Made by a program: the position numbers and the translations under genes
The notes under the pieces: generated by a model
What the model saw: the letters and a program-made list of their open reading frames with translations, nothing else
What the model was told of the DNA's origin: nothing
Databases searched by the model: none
Shown: piece after piece, positions 1 to 9,161 of the stretch
How the letters are laid out: each line of letters begins with the position of its first letter
How positions within the stretch are numbered: position 1 is the stretch's first letter
Origin: Flavisphingopyxis sp963800335
GTDB lineage: Bacteria; Pseudomonadota; Alphaproteobacteria; Sphingomonadales; Sphingomonadaceae
DNA length: 64,000 nt
Reading direction: 5' to 3'
Assembly: GCA_963800335.1 (NCBI GenBank)
Contig: CAWDAN010000007.1
Span: 124,001 to 188,000, forward strand

Positions 1-123
1 GCGGATCGCACCGACCAGGCCAAATCCGCCAAGGCCGGTCGTGCAACCGGGCAAGGCGAGGATCGGCAGCGCGAGTGCGCCGCTCATCAGGCGGCGGCGG
101 GTGAGGATCGGAATATCGGTCAT
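1..123 (-). CDS. Probable DUF4197-family exported (lipo)protein, N-terminal fragment
   Basis: The gene runs off the left edge; only the first 41 residues are visible. They begin MTDIPILTRRR and continue into a hydrophobic stretch ending ALPGC at residues 24-27. This could be a lipobox with Cys27 or a Tat-like RRR signal. The following Gly/Leu-rich residues (TGLGGFGLVGAIR) resemble the start of DUF4197 proteins, whose function is unknown. It is divergent from radA, with 65 bp between the two starts. The family call rests on the short N-terminus only; the exported nature is clearer than the family. Confidence 0.55.
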   Translation of the reverse strand, partial: MTDIPILTRRRLMSGALALPILALPGCTTGLGGFGLVGAIR

Positions 124-188
124 AGGGGCATTTCCTTTTCGGTGGGGAAGGGCTGGCGTTCCGCCTTTGTTCCCGTTACACGCTGTGC

Positions 189-1562
189 ATGGCGAAACTG
201 AAACGCAGATATGTCTGTCAAAGTTGCGGCAGCGAATCGAATCGCTGGCAGGGCCAGTGCGCCGACTGCGCCGAATGGAACTCGCTGGTCGAAGAAAAGC
301 CCGCCACCGTCTTCTCCGCCAAGCACGATCTGCGCGCCGGCGGACGCGCGGTCACGCTCGAAGGGCTCGACGGCGATATCCCGCTGCCCGACCGGCTGCC
401 GACCGGCATTGCCGAGCTTGATCGCGCGCTGGGTGGCGGCCTCGTCGCGGGATCGGCGACGTTGATCGGCGGCGATCCCGGCATCGGTAAATCGACGCTG
501 CTGCTCCAGGCGGCGGCGAAGCTCGCCAGCGCGGGCCATGCGGTCGCCTATATTTCAGGCGAAGAAGCGGCGGGGCAGGTGCGTATGCGCGGCGTCCGCC
601 TCGGCCTCGGCAAGGCGCCGGTCCAGCTCGCCGCAGCGACATCGGTGCGTGATATCCTGACCACCTTCGCCGACCGGCCCGCGCCCGCGATGCTGGTGAT
701 CGATTCGATCCAGACGATGCATAGCGACCTGATCGAGGGCGCGCCCGGGACGGTCAGCCAGGTCCGCGCATCGGCGCACGAGCTGATCCGCTTTGCCAAG
801 GAGCGCGGGACCGCGCTGATCCTCGTCGGTCATGTCACCAAGGACGGCAGCATCGCCGGGCCGCGCGTGCTCGAACACATGGTCGACACGGTGATGAGCT
901 TCGAAGGCGAACGCAGCCACCAGTACCGCATCCTTCGTGCGCTCAAGAACCGCTTCGGCGGTACCGACGAGATAGGCGTGTTCGCGATGGGCTCCGACGG
1001 GCTCGACGAAGTCACCAATCCAAGCGCGCTGTTCCTGACCGACCGGACGAGCGACGTCGCCGGCGCAACGGTGTTTCCCGCGCTTGAAGGCACGCGCCCC
1101 GTCCTCGTCGAGGTGCAGGCGCTGACCGTGCGGCTGGCGAGCGGAGCGACGCCGCGCCGCGCGGTGGTTGGCTGGGATTCGGGGCGGCTGGCAATGATCC
1201 TCGCGGTTCTCGAATCGCGCTGCGGGCTGAGCTTTTCGGCGTGCGAAGTTTATCTCAACATTGCCGGCGGCTATCGCCTGACCGACCCGGCCGCCGATCT
1301 CGCGGTCGCGGGCGCGCTGGTCTCGGCGCTTGCCGAGCGACCGGTGCCGAGCGACGCGGTGATCTTCGGCGAGGTCGCGCTGTCGGGCGAACTGCGCCCC
1401 GTCGCGCATGCCGAGCTGCGCCAGCGCGAAGCAGCCAAACTGGGCTTCACGCGCAGCCTCGTCCCGCGCGCGGTGGCGAACAAGGGCGGACCCAAGAACA
1501 GCAAGGACGTCGCCGGTTTCGCCAATCTGCAGGCGTTCGTCGATCATATGCTCGGGCGGTGA
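189..1562 (+). CDS. radA: DNA repair protein RadA
   Basis: This is a RecA-like ATPase that processes recombination intermediates and acts as a hexameric branch-migration helicase. The 457 residues match the family. The N-terminal zinc finger has Cys10, Cys13, Cys24 and Cys27. The Walker A motif GGDPGIGKST is at residues 94-103, the RadA signature KNRFG is around residue 255, and a Lon-protease-like C-terminal domain follows from about residue 290. The ATG at 189 starts the typical MAKxKxxYVCQ sequence. A gap of 100 bp separates it from cvpA, so the two may be independently transcribed. Confidence 0.97.
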   Translation: MAKLKRRYVCQSCGSESNRWQGQCADCAEWNSLVEEKPATVFSAKHDLRAGGRAVTLEGLDGDIPLPDRLPTGIAELDRALGGGLVAGSATLIGGDPGIGKSTLLLQAAAKLASAGHAVAYISGEEAAGQVRMRGVRLGLGKAPVQLAAATSVRDILTTFADRPAPAMLVIDSIQTMHSDLIEGAPGTVSQVRASAHELIRFAKERGTALILVGHVTKDGSIAGPRVLEHMVDTVMSFEGERSHQYRILRALKNRFGGTDEIGVFAMGSDGLDEVTNPSALFLTDRTSDVAGATVFPALEGTRPVLVEVQALTVRLASGATPRRAVVGWDSGRLAMILAVLESRCGLSFSACEVYLNIAGGYRLTDPAADLAVAGALVSALAERPVPSDAVIFGEVALSGELRPVAHAELRQREAAKLGFTRSLVPRAVANKGGPKNSKDVAGFANLQAFVDHMLGR

Positions 1563-1662
1563 CGCGATGATCAATTGATCGTGTTAGGTCTTCTCGACGC
1601 TTGAGCCGACGCCCGTCGCCGCCTAATAGCGGGCGCACGCTGTAGCCGGAACGACCGCATCC

Positions 1663-2172
1663 ATGACCGCACTCGATATCCTCGTCATCCTGCTGCTCGG
1701 CCTCAACGCCTGGATCGGCTTTCGCCGCGGCTTCGTCCACGAGGTTTTCGCGCTGGCTGCGCTGATCGCGGCGATCGTCGTCGTGCGCCTGTTCCACGCC
1801 CCCGCCAGCGTCATCGCGCAGGACTATGTCGGCAACGCCTCGGGCGCGGCGATGCTCTCCTTCGCGATACTTTTCGGCGTGACGCTCGCGGTCGGCAAGT
1901 TCATTGCGCACCGCATCGGCGAGCGTTCGCGGAGCTCGTTCATCGGGCCGTTCGACCGTGCGATCGGGGTCGGCTTCGGGCTGGTCAAGGGGTTGGTAAT
2001 CGCAACCGTCCTGTTCCTCCTCGCCAGCCTCGCTTACAACACGGTCTACGGGCGCAACGCCGATCGCCCCGCCTGGATGACCGACAGCCGCAGCTATGCG
2101 CTGTTGAACGCGAGCGGGATCGCGATTACCGATCTGATCGAACAGCAGCGCAAGGAACACAGCGCATCATGA
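1663..2172 (+). CDS. cvpA: CvpA family inner-membrane protein
   Basis: This 169-residue membrane protein belongs to the colicin V production (CvpA) family. It has about four hydrophobic segments (near residues 3-20, 27-45, 60-80 and 104-125) and the typical WIGFRRGFVHE loop after the first segment. The family is linked to envelope homeostasis, but its biochemical function is not settled. Its stop codon overlaps the next start in an ATGA junction at 2169-2172, suggesting translational coupling to the Fe-S scaffold-like gene. Confidence 0.9.
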   Translation: MTALDILVILLLGLNAWIGFRRGFVHEVFALAALIAAIVVVRLFHAPASVIAQDYVGNASGAAMLSFAILFGVTLAVGKFIAHRIGERSRSSFIGPFDRAIGVGFGLVKGLVIATVLFLLASLAYNTVYGRNADRPAWMTDSRSYALLNASGIAITDLIEQQRKEHSAS

Positions 2173-2603
2173 GCGGAGCACTCTACAACCGCGATATCAT
2201 CCGGCTCGCCGCCCGGCTGGCCGATTACCCGATGCCCGATGCCCCGCAGGCGCGCGTCGAGCGACGCACCTCGGTGTGCGGCAGCCGGCTCGCTCTCGGA
2301 CTCGACCTCGACGACGGCGGCTGTGTCTGCCGTGTTGGGGTAACACCGCATCTGTGCGCGCTGGGCCAGGCATCGGCAGCCATTTTCGCCAGCCACTGCT
2401 GCGGCAAGTCGCGCGCCGAGTTGATCGCCGCGCGCGACGCGATGAAGGCGTGGCTTGCCGATAGAAATGCGCCAACCCCCGACTGGCCCGAACTCGATGC
2501 AGTCGCCGATGCGCGCGCCGCGCCCTCGCGCCACGAATCGGTGATGCTCGCCTTCGAAGCGGGCGTCGAAGCGGCATGCTGCGCCGACGGCGAAGCCGCT
2601 TGA
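2169..2603 (+). CDS. Iron-sulfur cluster assembly scaffold-like protein (IscU/NifU N-terminal domain)
   Basis: The 144-residue protein has three cysteine positions expected of an IscU/NifU-type scaffold: VCGS near residue 37, HLCALGQAS near residue 63, and a C-terminal Cys pair (AACC). The CALGQA(S)A stretch is characteristic of the alphaproteobacterial scaffold subfamily encoded beside cvpA. By homology it would hold a nascent Fe-S cluster for transfer to apoproteins. It overlaps cvpA by four bases and lies 16 bp upstream of the antiporter gene, so the three probably form one operon. The family is inferred from motifs; client proteins are unknown. Confidence 0.75.
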   Translation: MSGALYNRDIIRLAARLADYPMPDAPQARVERRTSVCGSRLALGLDLDDGGCVCRVGVTPHLCALGQASAAIFASHCCGKSRAELIAARDAMKAWLADRNAPTPDWPELDAVADARAAPSRHESVMLAFEAGVEAACCADGEAA

Positions 2604-2619
2604 GCGCGGAGCGGCGCTG

Positions 2620-4413
2620 ATGGATACGCAGGCCGCAGCCGCGGCCGCGGCGAGCCATTCGCTACTCTACGAAGGTGTCTTGCTGCTCGGCGCGGCGCTT
2701 GTCTTCGTCATGATCTTTCGCAAGTTCGGTCTCGGCGCGGTGCTCGGCTATCTCGCCGCGGGCGCGCTGATCGGGCCGCAGGGGCTGGCGCTGGTCGGCG
2801 ACGGCGAATCGAAGATGGCGATCGCCGAGATCGGCATTGTCCTGCTGCTGTTCCTCGTCGGGCTCGAGCTCAACCCCGCGCGTTTGTGGCGATTGCGCCG
2901 CGACATCTTCGGGTTCGGCTTTGCCCAGGTCATGCTGTGCGGCCTCGCGCTGTTTGCGGTCATCTATTTCGCCACCGGCTTCACGCTCGCCGCGGCTATC
3001 GCCCTCGGTCTCCCGCTGGCGCTGAGTTCGACCGCGCAGGTCCTGCCGGGGCTCAAGAGTTCGGGGCGGATCAACTCGCCATTTGGTGAGCGCGCCTTTT
3101 CGATCCTGCTGTTCCAGGACCTGTCGATCGTCCCGCTGATCACGATCATCGCGGCGCTGTCGCGTGCGCCCGCCGATCCTTCGGCGCCGCCGGGATGGAT
3201 GCTCGGCGTCTATACGGTTGGGGCGATCGTCGGATTGGTGCTGGTCGGGCGCTTTGTTCTCAGCCCGCTGTTGCGGCTGGTAGGGCGGCTCGGCGAGCGC
3301 GAGCTGTTCGTCGTCGTCGGGCTGTTCACCGTCCTCGCCAGCGCCGCCGTAATGGAGGCACTGCACCTGTCGACCGCGCTGGGCGCGTTCATCGCCGGCG
3401 TGATGCTCGCCGATTCGCCCTATCGCCACGAGATCGAAAGCGACGTCGAGCCATTCCGGTCGATCCTGCTCGGCCTGTTCTTCCTCGCCGTCGGCATGGT
3501 CCTCGATATCCAGGCGATCATCGACAATCCGGTCTTCGTGCTGGCGATGGCGGCGGCGGTGGTGATCGTGAAGACGCTCGTCATCTATGGCCTTGCGCGA
3601 TTGTGGAAGGTCGACAGCAAGCCCGCGCTCGGTCTCGCCTTGCTGCTAAGCCAGGGCGGCGAGTTCGGTTTCGTCCTGTTTGCGCAGGCGCGCGATGCGT
3701 TGTTGATCGAAAACCAGGCGGCGAGCCTGTTCGGTGCGATCGTGACCCTGTCGATGGCCTCGACACCGTTCCTGATGATGATCGCGCGACGACTCGAATT
3801 TTCGGCGCCCAAGGACGATCCTGATATGGCCGATCCGGGCGACGCCAATCGCAACCGCGCGATCGTCGTCGGCCATGGCCGCTTCGGTCAGACTGTCGCG
3901 CAGATGCTGGCCGCGGTCGATGCGTCGGTGACGCTGATCGACAAGAAGCCGCAACAGATCGAACTCAGCGAGGAATATGACGTCAAAGTCTATTTCGGCG
4001 ACGGGCTCAGGCTCGATCTGCTGCGCCGCGCGGGGGCCGAACAGGCCGAGCTGATCGCGCTGTGCATCGACGACAGGGCGCTCGATCGCAAGGCAGTCGA
4101 AGCGATTGCCGAGGCCTTCCCTCAGGCGCAATTGCTCGTCCGCGTGTTCGATCGCCGCCACCTGATCGCGATCGAACAGGCGGGGCATTGCGCGGCGGTG
4201 CGCGAGGTATTCGAAGGCTCGATTTGCATGGGCCGGCTCGCGCTCGAGGCGCTCGAAACTACGGCCGAAGAGATCGACGACGTCGAACAGGCGTTCCGCC
4301 ACAACGACCAGACGCGGCTCGACCTGCAGATCGAAAGCGGCGACCTGCACGCCGGCGACGAGCATCGCTTCCGGGTCGGCGACCGGGCACAAAGGCCCGC
4401 GGTCGAAGGCTAG
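2620..4413 (+). CDS. CPA2-family K+(Na+)/H+ antiporter with TrkA-N (RCK) domain, KefB/KefC-like
   Basis: This is an inner-membrane cation:proton antiporter of 597 residues. Residues 1-390 carry about 12 hydrophobic segments, including the LLLFLVGLELNP and ALSSTAQVLP signatures of the CPA2 family. From about residue 412 a Rossmann-type RCK domain begins (IVVGHGRFGQ) and would bind NAD(H) to gate transport. It is shorter than KefC at the C-terminus and lacks an obvious extended glutathione-binding tail, so the regulating ligand is uncertain. Its TAG stop shares a CTAG tetranucleotide with the convergent aroB stop. Confidence 0.92.
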   Translation: MDTQAAAAAAASHSLLYEGVLLLGAALVFVMIFRKFGLGAVLGYLAAGALIGPQGLALVGDGESKMAIAEIGIVLLLFLVGLELNPARLWRLRRDIFGFGFAQVMLCGLALFAVIYFATGFTLAAAIALGLPLALSSTAQVLPGLKSSGRINSPFGERAFSILLFQDLSIVPLITIIAALSRAPADPSAPPGWMLGVYTVGAIVGLVLVGRFVLSPLLRLVGRLGERELFVVVGLFTVLASAAVMEALHLSTALGAFIAGVMLADSPYRHEIESDVEPFRSILLGLFFLAVGMVLDIQAIIDNPVFVLAMAAAVVIVKTLVIYGLARLWKVDSKPALGLALLLSQGGEFGFVLFAQARDALLIENQAASLFGAIVTLSMASTPFLMMIARRLEFSAPKDDPDMADPGDANRNRAIVVGHGRFGQTVAQMLAAVDASVTLIDKKPQQIELSEEYDVKVYFGDGLRLDLLRRAGAEQAELIALCIDDRALDRKAVEAIAEAFPQAQLLVRVFDRRHLIAIEQAGHCAAVREVFEGSICMGRLALEALETTAEEIDDVEQAFRHNDQTRLDLQIESGDLHAGDEHRFRVGDRAQRPAVEG

Positions 4414-5513
4414 GCTCTTGTCTCGTCGAGGAAGGCGACGACGTCGTCTGGCGCAATCCCGTTGCGCAGCACCGCGCGGCCGATGTCTTCGGCAAGGATC
4501 AGCGTCAGCCCCCCGCCAGCAGCCTTCTTGTCGCGCATCATGAACGCGACGATCTGGCGAGAGTCCGCTTCGCCGATCGCATCGGGAATGCGCGCCGATA
4601 GTCCCGCATCGTCGATATGCGCCGAGACGCGCCGCGCGACGACAGGATCGCACAGGCCGATCCGCGCCGAATAGGCATAGGCCAGCGCCATTCCCGCCGC
4701 GACGGCCTCGCCGTGGAGCAAGGCTCCGTCATATCCGGCGAGCGCTTCGAAGGCGTGGCCGAAGCTGTGACCGAGATTGAGCAGCGCGCGGGTTCCCGCG
4801 GTATCGTCCTCGTCGGCTTCGACGATGCGCGCCTTGGCCGCCACGCAGCGAGAGATAGCGTGCGACAGGGCGTCAGGATCGCGCACCATGATGTCCGCCA
4901 CATTGGCTTCGCAAAAAGCATAGAAATCGGCATCGCCGATAAGGCCGTATTTGGCGATCTCGGCGTAACCCGCGCGCATTTCACGCTCGGGCAAGGTTGC
5001 GAGGCAATCGGGATCGATCAGCACGAGGCGAGGATGGTGGAAGCTGCCCGCCATGTTCTTTCCGGCCTTGGTATCGACCGCGACCTTGCCGCCGACGCTG
5101 CTATCGACCTGGGCGACGAGCGAAGTCGGGATCTGGACGATCGGCACGCCGCGCAGGTGCAGCGCCGCCGCCATGCCGGCCAGATCGCCCACGACGCCGC
5201 CGCCGAGCGCGACGATCGATTCGCCGCGCTGGACGCCGCGCGCCGCGAGCGCGTCGCACAAATCGGCAAGCTGATCCCATGATTTGCTCGCTTCGCCTGC
5301 AGGCACAACGATCGGATCGATGGCAATGCCCGCCTTGTCTAGCGATGCGCTAAGCCGCGGCAGCTGCGCGCGCGCGACGTTCTCGTCGGTCACGACGACG
5401 ATGCGCGCATTGCGCGCGTCGCTGGCGAGATATTCCTCCGCATGATCAAGCAGGCCCGGTGCCATCAGTATGTCGCTACGACGCGACCCTAGGTCGACGG
5501 TCAGCCTTTCCAT
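4410..5513 (-). CDS. aroB: 3-dehydroquinate synthase
   Basis: This enzyme converts DAHP to 3-dehydroquinate, the second step of the shikimate pathway, in the cytosol with NAD+ and a divalent metal. The 367-residue protein has the NAD-binding GGGVVGDLAG loop near residue 104, the TSLVAQVDSSVGGK active-site segment, EIAKYG near residue 180, and the metal-binding NLGHSFGHAFE motif. The start (5513) lies inside the last codons of aroK, giving a 13-bp overlap and likely translational coupling. The gene converges on the antiporter gene through a shared CTAG. Confidence 0.97.
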   Translation of the reverse strand: MERLTVDLGSRRSDILMAPGLLDHAEEYLASDARNARIVVVTDENVARAQLPRLSASLDKAGIAIDPIVVPAGEASKSWDQLADLCDALAARGVQRGESIVALGGGVVGDLAGMAAALHLRGVPIVQIPTSLVAQVDSSVGGKVAVDTKAGKNMAGSFHHPRLVLIDPDCLATLPEREMRAGYAEIAKYGLIGDADFYAFCEANVADIMVRDPDALSHAISRCVAAKARIVEADEDDTAGTRALLNLGHSFGHAFEALAGYDGALLHGEAVAAGMALAYAYSARIGLCDPVVARRVSAHIDDAGLSARIPDAIGEADSRQIVAFMMRDKKAAGGGLTLILAEDIGRAVLRNGIAPDDVVAFLDETRA

Positions 5514-6097
5514 GCGGCAAGCTCCGTCAGGATGGTGGAGATCGTTCGGTCGTGGGGCGCCTGGCTCGATGCGACACGGATATCGGCCTGGGCATAGATC
5601 GGCAGGCGTTTCTCTGCGAGCGCGCCGAGCAGGGTCAGCGGATCGCCGCCGCGCAGCAAGGGGCGCGTATCGCGCCTGACGACGCGTTCGGCGAGGACGG
5701 CAAGGTCGGCGTCGAGCCAGATGCTGATGGCGCGCGCGGCGATGAGCGCGCGCGTTTCGGGATCGATGAAGGCGCCGCCGCCGGTTGCGAGCACGATCGG
5801 CTCGCTGTCGAGCAGGCGGGCGATGACGCGGCGCTCGCCGTCGCGAAACTCTTCCTCGCCATAGCGTTCGAACATATCGGCAATCGCCATGTCGGCGGCA
5901 TGTTCGATCTCGCTATCGGCATCGACGAAGCGGCGCTTGAGGACGCGCGCCAGCCGGCGCCCGACGGTCGTCTTGCCTGCACCCATCAGGCCGACGAGGA
6001 CGATCGCCCTCGATGCGACCGCGGGCGGCAAGGGGCCGACCGCATTCGCCGCACGCGTGGGCGATGGTCGGGGGCTGGTTTTCGGGTTCCGCTGCAT
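5501..6097 (-). CDS. aroK: Shikimate kinase
   Basis: This cytosolic enzyme phosphorylates shikimate at the 3-hydroxyl using ATP. The P-loop GLMGAGKTT is at residues 36-44, the shikimate-binding Asp in VDADSEIE follows, and RDGERRVI and GGGAF carry further conserved residues. The reading frame stays open upstream to 6364, but the ATG at 6097 gives a 198-residue product of normal length. A longer version would overlap a small gene on the other strand, so 6097 is preferred. The 13-bp overlap with aroB makes an aroK-aroB operon. Confidence 0.94.
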   Translation of the reverse strand: MQRNPKTSPRPSPTRAANAVGPLPPAVASRAIVLVGLMGAGKTTVGRRLARVLKRRFVDADSEIEHAADMAIADMFERYGEEEFRDGERRVIARLLDSEPIVLATGGGAFIDPETRALIAARAISIWLDADLAVLAERVVRRDTRPLLRGGDPLTLLGALAEKRLPIYAQADIRVASSQAPHDRTISTILTELAAWKG

Positions 6098-6203
6098 GGA
6101 TGCGCCCGCTATAGCTTTGCCATCGCGGCGGGCAAAGCTTTTGACCGACGACTGGCACCAAGCGCGCGCCGCCGCATTTCTGTTCCGCCACCCCGGGGGT
6201 ATC

Positions 6204-6338
6204 ATGTCGCGTTCGCTCGTAATCATTTTGTTATTGCTGGTGCTGCTCGTCGGCGGCCTGTTCTTCTTTGCCTCGCGCAACGGCGAACAGCCGGTGAGCC
6301 GCATCGAAACCCCGGTCCAGGCCGCTCCGGCGAAATAA
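6204..6338 (+). CDS. Small single-pass membrane protein, 44 aa
   Basis: A 44-codon gene begins at ATG 6204 behind a purine-rich GGGGG ribosome-binding site and ends at TAA 6338. It encodes MSRSLVII, a Leu/Val-rich transmembrane stretch to about residue 25, then a short polar tail ending QAAPAK. It sits 10 bp before the next gene and probably shares its operon. It is divergent from aroK. I do not recognise a named family. The good ribosome-binding site, membrane-anchor design and tight spacing support its reality. Confidence 0.6.
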   Translation: MSRSLVIILLLLVLLVGGLFFFASRNGEQPVSRIETPVQAAPAK

Positions 6339-6348
6339 GCGCAGCGCA

Positions 6349-8169
6349 ATGGCATCCGCTCCATCGGTCAATTCGTCCCGTCGTCGGCGCTTGGCGCTCG
6401 GCCTGTCGGGTGTTGCGTTGATCGCGCTGTCGCTGTCGGGTCCCGTCGCCAGCCAGGAATCGCTGCTGCCGCCGGGCTTTGGCGAGACGCCGGCACCGGC
6501 GCCGACCCCCGCTCCAGCGCCGCGTCCTGCGCCTGCGCCGACTCCGAGCGCTCCGTCCAATCCCGGGGCAACGCCCGCACCGTCCCCTGCGACAAGTGAG
6601 GATCTCTCGGGAGAAACCGGTGCCGAGGAAGGCGAAGAGAGCGACGTGCCGTCGGCTGTACGCTATGACCTGCCGCCCTCGGCGCGCCGCAGTCTCGACC
6701 AGTTCGGGCCGCTCGGCACCGATGCCGGTGGACTCGCCCCCGACGCGTTCGGCGCGAGCGGCGGCGAATATCTCAGCATCCTGATGCGCGAAACGCAGGC
6801 GCCGATCGCCTCGCGCTGGGCCTCGATCCTGCTCCGCCGCACGCTATTGTCCGATGTCACCACACCGGCGACGATCAATGGTGCCGACTGGGCTGCGGCG
6901 CGCGCCTCGTTGCTGCTCAGGATGGGCGATGCGCGCGGCGCGCAGGCGATCGTTCAGTCGATCGACAGCGACAACGCGACGCCGCGCCTGCTCAACGTTG
7001 CGCTGGGCACCGCGATGGCCAACGCCGATCCGGCAGGATTGTGCCCGCTGGTCGACCAGGGGCTGAGCAAGACCAAGGACAAGCGCTGGGAAGTCGCGCG
7101 CAGCATGTGCGCCGCGATGGCGGGCGAGGCGGGCATCGCGTCGAGCACGATCGACCGGCTGCGTCGCCGCGAGGGCGAGACGATCGATATCTTGCTGGCG
7201 CAGAGGATCGTTGGCGCGGGCGCCGCCGGGCGCCGGTCGGTGACCGTCCAGTGGGACAATGTCGACAGGCTCGACGGCTGGCGCTTCGGTCTCGCCACCG
7301 CTGCGGGCCTCGATATCCCCGACCGGCTGACGCAGAATTTCAATGCCCGGATGCGCGCATGGCGGATGGCGGCGGCAATGACGCCGATCGACGCGCGCGT
7401 CAGCGATGCCAAGGCTGCGGCGAGCATCGGAATCCTTTCGAACCGTGCCTATGGCGATCTCATCGGCTTTGCCGCGCGCAGCGGCGATCGCGGCGAGGCG
7501 ACGCTCGCGCTCGCCGACGACCTGCGGACCGCCTTTGCCGATCGCCGGACCGCGAACCGGTTGGCCGCGCTGCAAGATATCTGGGGCGAAGACGCGCACG
7601 GCAATGCCTATGGCGCCTACGTCCTCACCGCGCGTGCCGCCGCGACGATGCCGGTTTCGGGCGACTATGGCGACGATGCCGCCCCGCTGATCGCATCGAT
7701 GCTGACCGGCGGCTTCGATACCGTGGCCGCGCGCTGGGCCAAGGCGCTCGACGAGGGGAGCCCGGCCTGGGCGATGGTGGCGCTTGCCGCGCCTAATGGC
7801 GGCACCGTGTCATCTGGATCGATCGACAGTTTCAGCGGCGATGACAAGAGCGCCGAGCAACTCGCGACACGCTTCCTCGTAGCCGGTCTCGCCGGCCTTG
7901 GCCGGATCGATGACGGCACCGCGAGCAACTGGGCGCAGGATCTGGGGCTCGACCTGGATCAGCAGACACGCTGGTCGCGCGCAATCGATGCCGCTGCATC
8001 GCGCGGCGAACCCGGCACCGTCGCGGTGCTGGCCGCAGTCGGCATGCAGGGCAGGGGCTGGGACAAGGTCAGCCCGCGCCACCTGTTCCACATCGTCCGC
8101 GCTCTGCGCCAGGTCGGCCTCGAGCCCGAGGCGCGCATGATCGCGGCCGAAGCCATTGCGCGAAGCTAG
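6349..8169 (+). CDS. Secreted or periplasmic protein of unknown function with Pro/Ala-rich linker
   Basis: The 606-residue protein starts with a polar RRRR segment and a hydrophobic stretch (residues 16-34) ending VASQ, consistent with a signal peptide. A low-complexity Pro/Ala/Thr linker occupies roughly residues 45-85 and an acidic segment residues 86-100. The remainder is Ala-rich and mostly helical, with repeated ALA/AAR patterns reminiscent of TPR-like solenoids, but no catalytic motif is visible. It lies between a small membrane protein and xerD. I do not recognise a function; an envelope scaffold role is only a guess. Confidence 0.75.
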   Translation: MASAPSVNSSRRRRLALGLSGVALIALSLSGPVASQESLLPPGFGETPAPAPTPAPAPRPAPAPTPSAPSNPGATPAPSPATSEDLSGETGAEEGEESDVPSAVRYDLPPSARRSLDQFGPLGTDAGGLAPDAFGASGGEYLSILMRETQAPIASRWASILLRRTLLSDVTTPATINGADWAAARASLLLRMGDARGAQAIVQSIDSDNATPRLLNVALGTAMANADPAGLCPLVDQGLSKTKDKRWEVARSMCAAMAGEAGIASSTIDRLRRREGETIDILLAQRIVGAGAAGRRSVTVQWDNVDRLDGWRFGLATAAGLDIPDRLTQNFNARMRAWRMAAAMTPIDARVSDAKAAASIGILSNRAYGDLIGFAARSGDRGEATLALADDLRTAFADRRTANRLAALQDIWGEDAHGNAYGAYVLTARAAATMPVSGDYGDDAAPLIASMLTGGFDTVAARWAKALDEGSPAWAMVALAAPNGGTVSSGSIDSFSGDDKSAEQLATRFLVAGLAGLGRIDDGTASNWAQDLGLDLDQQTRWSRAIDAAASRGEPGTVAVLAAVGMQGRGWDKVSPRHLFHIVRALRQVGLEPEARMIAAEAIARS

Positions 8170-8184
8170 GCGCGCGCGGACGCG

Positions 8185-9126
8185 GTGAACCCGCCTGTCG
8201 ATCAAGGCAGCGATGCCGAGCTGATCGAGCGTTTCCTCGAGATGATGGCAGCCGAAAAGGGCTGCGCGCCCAATACGCTGGCGGCCTATCGCAGCGACCT
8301 TGAACAGGCGAGCAGGCGGCTCGGAGGTCGCCTGGCAAGCGCTGACGGCGAAGCTATTCGTATCGTCGTGCAGCACTGGTCGGGGCTTGCAGCCGCGACG
8401 CTCGCGCGCAAGCAATCGGCGCTGCGCAGTTTCTTCGGGTTTCTCGTCGAGGAAGCGATCATCGGGGATGATCCAACCCGTTCGCTGGCCAGCCCGTCGC
8501 GTGGTCGCGCCTTGCCGCGGACGCTTGATCGCGCGCAGATCGGCGCGCTCTTCACGCTTGCCGAAGAGCGCGCGGCAGCACCCGATGCGCGCGCCGCGAT
8601 CCGGCTGCTGGCGCTGCTCGAACTGCTTTACGGCTCTGGGTTGCGCGCGACCGAGCTCGTGTCGCTGCCGCGCCGCGCGATCCGCACCGACCAGCCATTC
8701 ATGATCGTCCGCGGCAAGGGCGGGAAGGAACGGCTTGTCCCGCTGTCCGATCGTGGCCGCGCCGTCGTTGCACGCTGGCTTGCCTTCGTCCCCGAGGATA
8801 GCGCATGGCTGTTCCCGAGCGGGAAGAACCATTTGTCGCGGGTGCGCCTGTTCCAGTTGCTGCGCGCGCACGCCGCCGATGCGGGCATCGCGCCCGACCG
8901 GATCAGCCCCCACGTCCTGCGCCACGCCTTTGCCACGCATCTGCTCGAAGGCGGCGCCGATCTGCGCGCCTTGCAGGTGATGCTCGGCCACGCCGATATC
9001 TCGACCACCGAAATCTATACCCATGTCGATGCCAGCCGGTTGATCGAGCTGGTCAATGCGCGTCATCCGCTCGCCCGGCGCCACAGTGGTGGCGCGGCGG
9101 CAGCGCGACGAGACCAATCGCGTTGA
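8185..9126 (+). CDS. xerD: Tyrosine recombinase XerD
   Basis: This site-specific recombinase resolves chromosome dimers at dif together with XerC. The 313-residue protein begins at a GTG. Residues 1-95 form the SAM-like core-binding domain. The catalytic set is complete: Arg in GSGLRATEL, Lys in GKGGKERLVP, His-x-x-Arg in PHVLRHAFATHLLEGG, His in LGHADIST, and the nucleophile Tyr in TEIYTHV. The C-terminal extension is Ala/Arg-rich. Chromosomal context next to accA argues for the housekeeping recombinase rather than an integrase. Confidence 0.93.
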   Translation: MNPPVDQGSDAELIERFLEMMAAEKGCAPNTLAAYRSDLEQASRRLGGRLASADGEAIRIVVQHWSGLAAATLARKQSALRSFFGFLVEEAIIGDDPTRSLASPSRGRALPRTLDRAQIGALFTLAEERAAAPDARAAIRLLALLELLYGSGLRATELVSLPRRAIRTDQPFMIVRGKGGKERLVPLSDRGRAVVARWLAFVPEDSAWLFPSGKNHLSRVRLFQLLRAHAADAGIAPDRISPHVLRHAFATHLLEGGADLRALQVMLGHADISTTEIYTHVDASRLIELVNARHPLARRHSGGAAAARRDQSR

Positions 9127-9161
9127 CGAACGGTCGTCCGCCCCCTACCGATCGCGCCGAT

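Noticed and set aside
8185..9126. Tyrosine recombinase near tRNA genes as a sign of an integrated element
   Set aside because: The recombinase matches XerD and sits beside accA in a housekeeping context; no attachment repeats, phage or conjugation genes were found.
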